Source: an uncultured Oscillospiraceae bacterium (GTDB lineage Bacteria; Bacillota; Clostridia; Oscillospirales; Oscillospiraceae). From it: a stretch of DNA of 13,644 bases. Below the pieces are notes generated by a model. It was not told the DNA's origin. It did not search any database and was given only the letters and a program-made list of their open reading frames with translations. Position numbers and translations under genes: made by a program. Position 1 is the first letter of the stretch. Every line of letters starts with the position of its first letter. The stretch spans positions 1 through 13,644 of the forward strand of contig CALWVX010000026.1 of the NCBI GenBank assembly GCA_944385065.1, in the 5' to 3' direction. Shown here one piece after another: positions 13,129 to 13,644 of the stretch.

Positions 13129-13141
13129 GTGACCGCATCAC
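13129..13141. promoter_or_regulatory. GTGA-N5-TCAC operator, copy 2 (thioredoxin unit)
   Basis: GTGACCGCATCAC has the same GTGA-N5-TCAC arms as the copy at 12224-12236. It also shares CA before the second arm and GG after it. With flanks it reads CGTGA-N5-TCACG, a perfect 5-bp dyad. It ends 59 bases before the thioredoxin ATG, and its centre lies about 41 bases upstream of the predicted transcription start. Confidence 0.55.
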
Positions 13142-13169
13142 GGAAACGGGACCCTTTTCCGGGTATACT
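13141..13169 (+). promoter_or_regulatory. Thioredoxin promoter with a 21-bp near-palindrome in place of a -35 box
   Basis: TATACT (13164-13169) is a good -10, but the -35 position holds CGGAAA. Bases 13141-13161 form a near-perfect palindrome: outer arms CGGAAA / TTTCCG, inner GGG-A-CCC, with one mismatched pair. This fills the spacer exactly, so it may be a second operator or simply extend the protein-binding region that starts at 13129. Confidence 0.5.
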
Positions 13170-13200
13170 AAGGCCAAACAAAGGAAAGGAGCTGACCCGC

Positions 13201-13524
13201 ATGTCGGCCGTTAATCTGAACAGGGAACAACTTCAGCAGATGATTCAGGGAGAAAAGCCCGTCCTGGTGGACTTCTGGGCCCCCTGGTGCGGCTACTGCC
13301 GCCGAATCGGCCCCGCCTATGAGAAGATCGCGGAGGAGTATGGCGATCAGCTTGTGGTTGCCAAGGTCAACATTGACGAGGAGGCCCGGCTGGCCGAGGA
13401 AGCCCAGGTGGAGATCATCCCCACCCTGATTCTGTACAAGGGCGGGGCGGCGGTGGACTCCGTCGTGAACCCCGGGTCCAAGGCGGCCATCGACCAGTTT
13501 ATCCAGGCGGCCCTGGACAAGTAA
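13201..13524 (+). CDS. trxA: Thioredoxin with a CGYC active site
   Basis: Cytosolic dithiol-disulfide oxidoreductase of 107 aa, the normal thioredoxin length. The core reads VLVDFWAPWCGYCRRIGPAYEKIAEEY with redox cysteines C30 and C33. VAKVNIDEE, EIIPTLILYKGG (cis-Pro after I-I) and VNPGSKAAIDQFIQ complete the fold. The active site is CGYC instead of the usual CGPC; the residue between the cysteines tunes redox potential, and the change is expected to make it more oxidising than a classical thioredoxin. AAAGGAG is 9 nt before the ATG at 13201. It is followed after 13 nt by the reductase gene, a trxA-trxB operon. The 13129-13169 region suggests activator-controlled expression shared with the ferredoxin unit. 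Assignment firm; the symbol follows family convention. Confidence 0.93.
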   Translation: MSAVNLNREQLQQMIQGEKPVLVDFWAPWCGYCRRIGPAYEKIAEEYGDQLVVAKVNIDEEARLAEEAQVEIIPTLILYKGGAAVDSVVNPGSKAAIDQFIQAALDK

Positions 13525-13537
13525 GGAGGCGTGACCC

Positions 13538-13644
13538 ATGGGCGGACCTCATATTTTCGACATGATTGTGGTGGGCGGAGGGCCCGGCGGCTATACGGCG
13601 GCCCTCTACGCCGCCCGGGCCGGGCTGGACACCCTGGTGCTGGA
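13538..13644 (+). CDS. trxB: Thioredoxin reductase, N-terminal fragment (runs off the window)
   Basis: Only the first 35 codons are present: MGGPHIFDMIVVGGGPGGYTAALYAARAGLDTLVL. This is the FAD-binding beta-alpha-beta fold with the dinucleotide motif GGGPGG at residues 13-18 and the typical Y-T-A-A-L-Y-A-A-R-A-G continuation of bacterial TrxB. AAGGAGG lies 8 nt before the ATG and overlaps the end of trxA. Placement directly behind a thioredoxin supports the name. The electron donor, NADPH or ferredoxin, cannot be judged because the rest is missing; a ferredoxin-dependent form is conceivable given the neighbouring ferredoxin unit. Confidence 0.88.
   Translation, partial: MGGPHIFDMIVVGGGPGGYTAALYAARAGLDTLVL

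Noticed and set aside
1..13644. tRNA, rRNA, CRISPR arrays, insertion sequences, phage genes
   Set aside because: No cloverleaf pattern, regularly spaced repeats, transposase or integrase motif was seen on either strand.

Overview
This window is GC-rich, densely coding bacterial DNA. The gene types (SLH-domain surface protein, Gram-positive lipoproteins, MBOAT acylation pair, macro-domain protein with a C-terminal helix-turn-helix-like tail, P1 peptidase, small ferredoxins) and the strong AGGAGG-type ribosome sites suggest a high-GC gut clostridium, probably Oscillospiraceae (Flavonifractor/Lawsonibacter/Oscillibacter-like). This placement is inference from gene content and protein style, not from a marker search.

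Layout: (1) 1-680: the tail of an upstream gene with its terminator, then rpiB with its own promoter and a 16-bp palindrome in its leader. rpiB converges on the next operon at a shared terminator. (2) 701-7640, minus strand: a five-gene cell-envelope operon read right to left from a near-consensus promoter at 7706-7735. Its products are a secreted SLH/transglutaminase-like protein, an MBOAT O-acyltransferase (TTG start), an AlgX/AlgJ-like SGNH partner, a small Asp/Glu/Pro-rich lipoprotein, and a VanX-like M15 peptidase lipoprotein. Together they look like a module that acetylates and remodels a surface polymer while displaying an SLH-anchored protein. (3) 8009-10084, plus strand: macro-domain protein, DUF2200 protein, a 28-codon leader-like ORF, and a Vat/CatB-type hexapeptide acetyltransferase starting at TTG. 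A 45-nt near-perfect hairpin follows. (4) 10280-11065, plus: an unrecognised four-helix membrane protein with its own extended -10 promoter and terminator. (5) 11151-12104, minus: a P1-family (DmpA-like) peptidase. (6) 12294-13644, plus: two adjacent redox units, ferredoxin + membrane Fe-S protein and thioredoxin + thioredoxin reductase (cut by the window end).

The most interesting signal is regulatory. The two redox units share a 13-bp GTGA-N5-TCAC dyad about 58 bases upstream of each start codon. In both it is centred near -41/-42 of a predicted promoter with no recognisable -35 box, the geometry of a class II activator site. This points to a common redox-linked regulator that is not encoded in the window. 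Other points of interest are the composition of the envelope operon, the leader ORF before the Vat-like gene, and the long hairpin at 10115-10159. No tRNA, rRNA, CRISPR array, insertion sequence or phage gene was seen.
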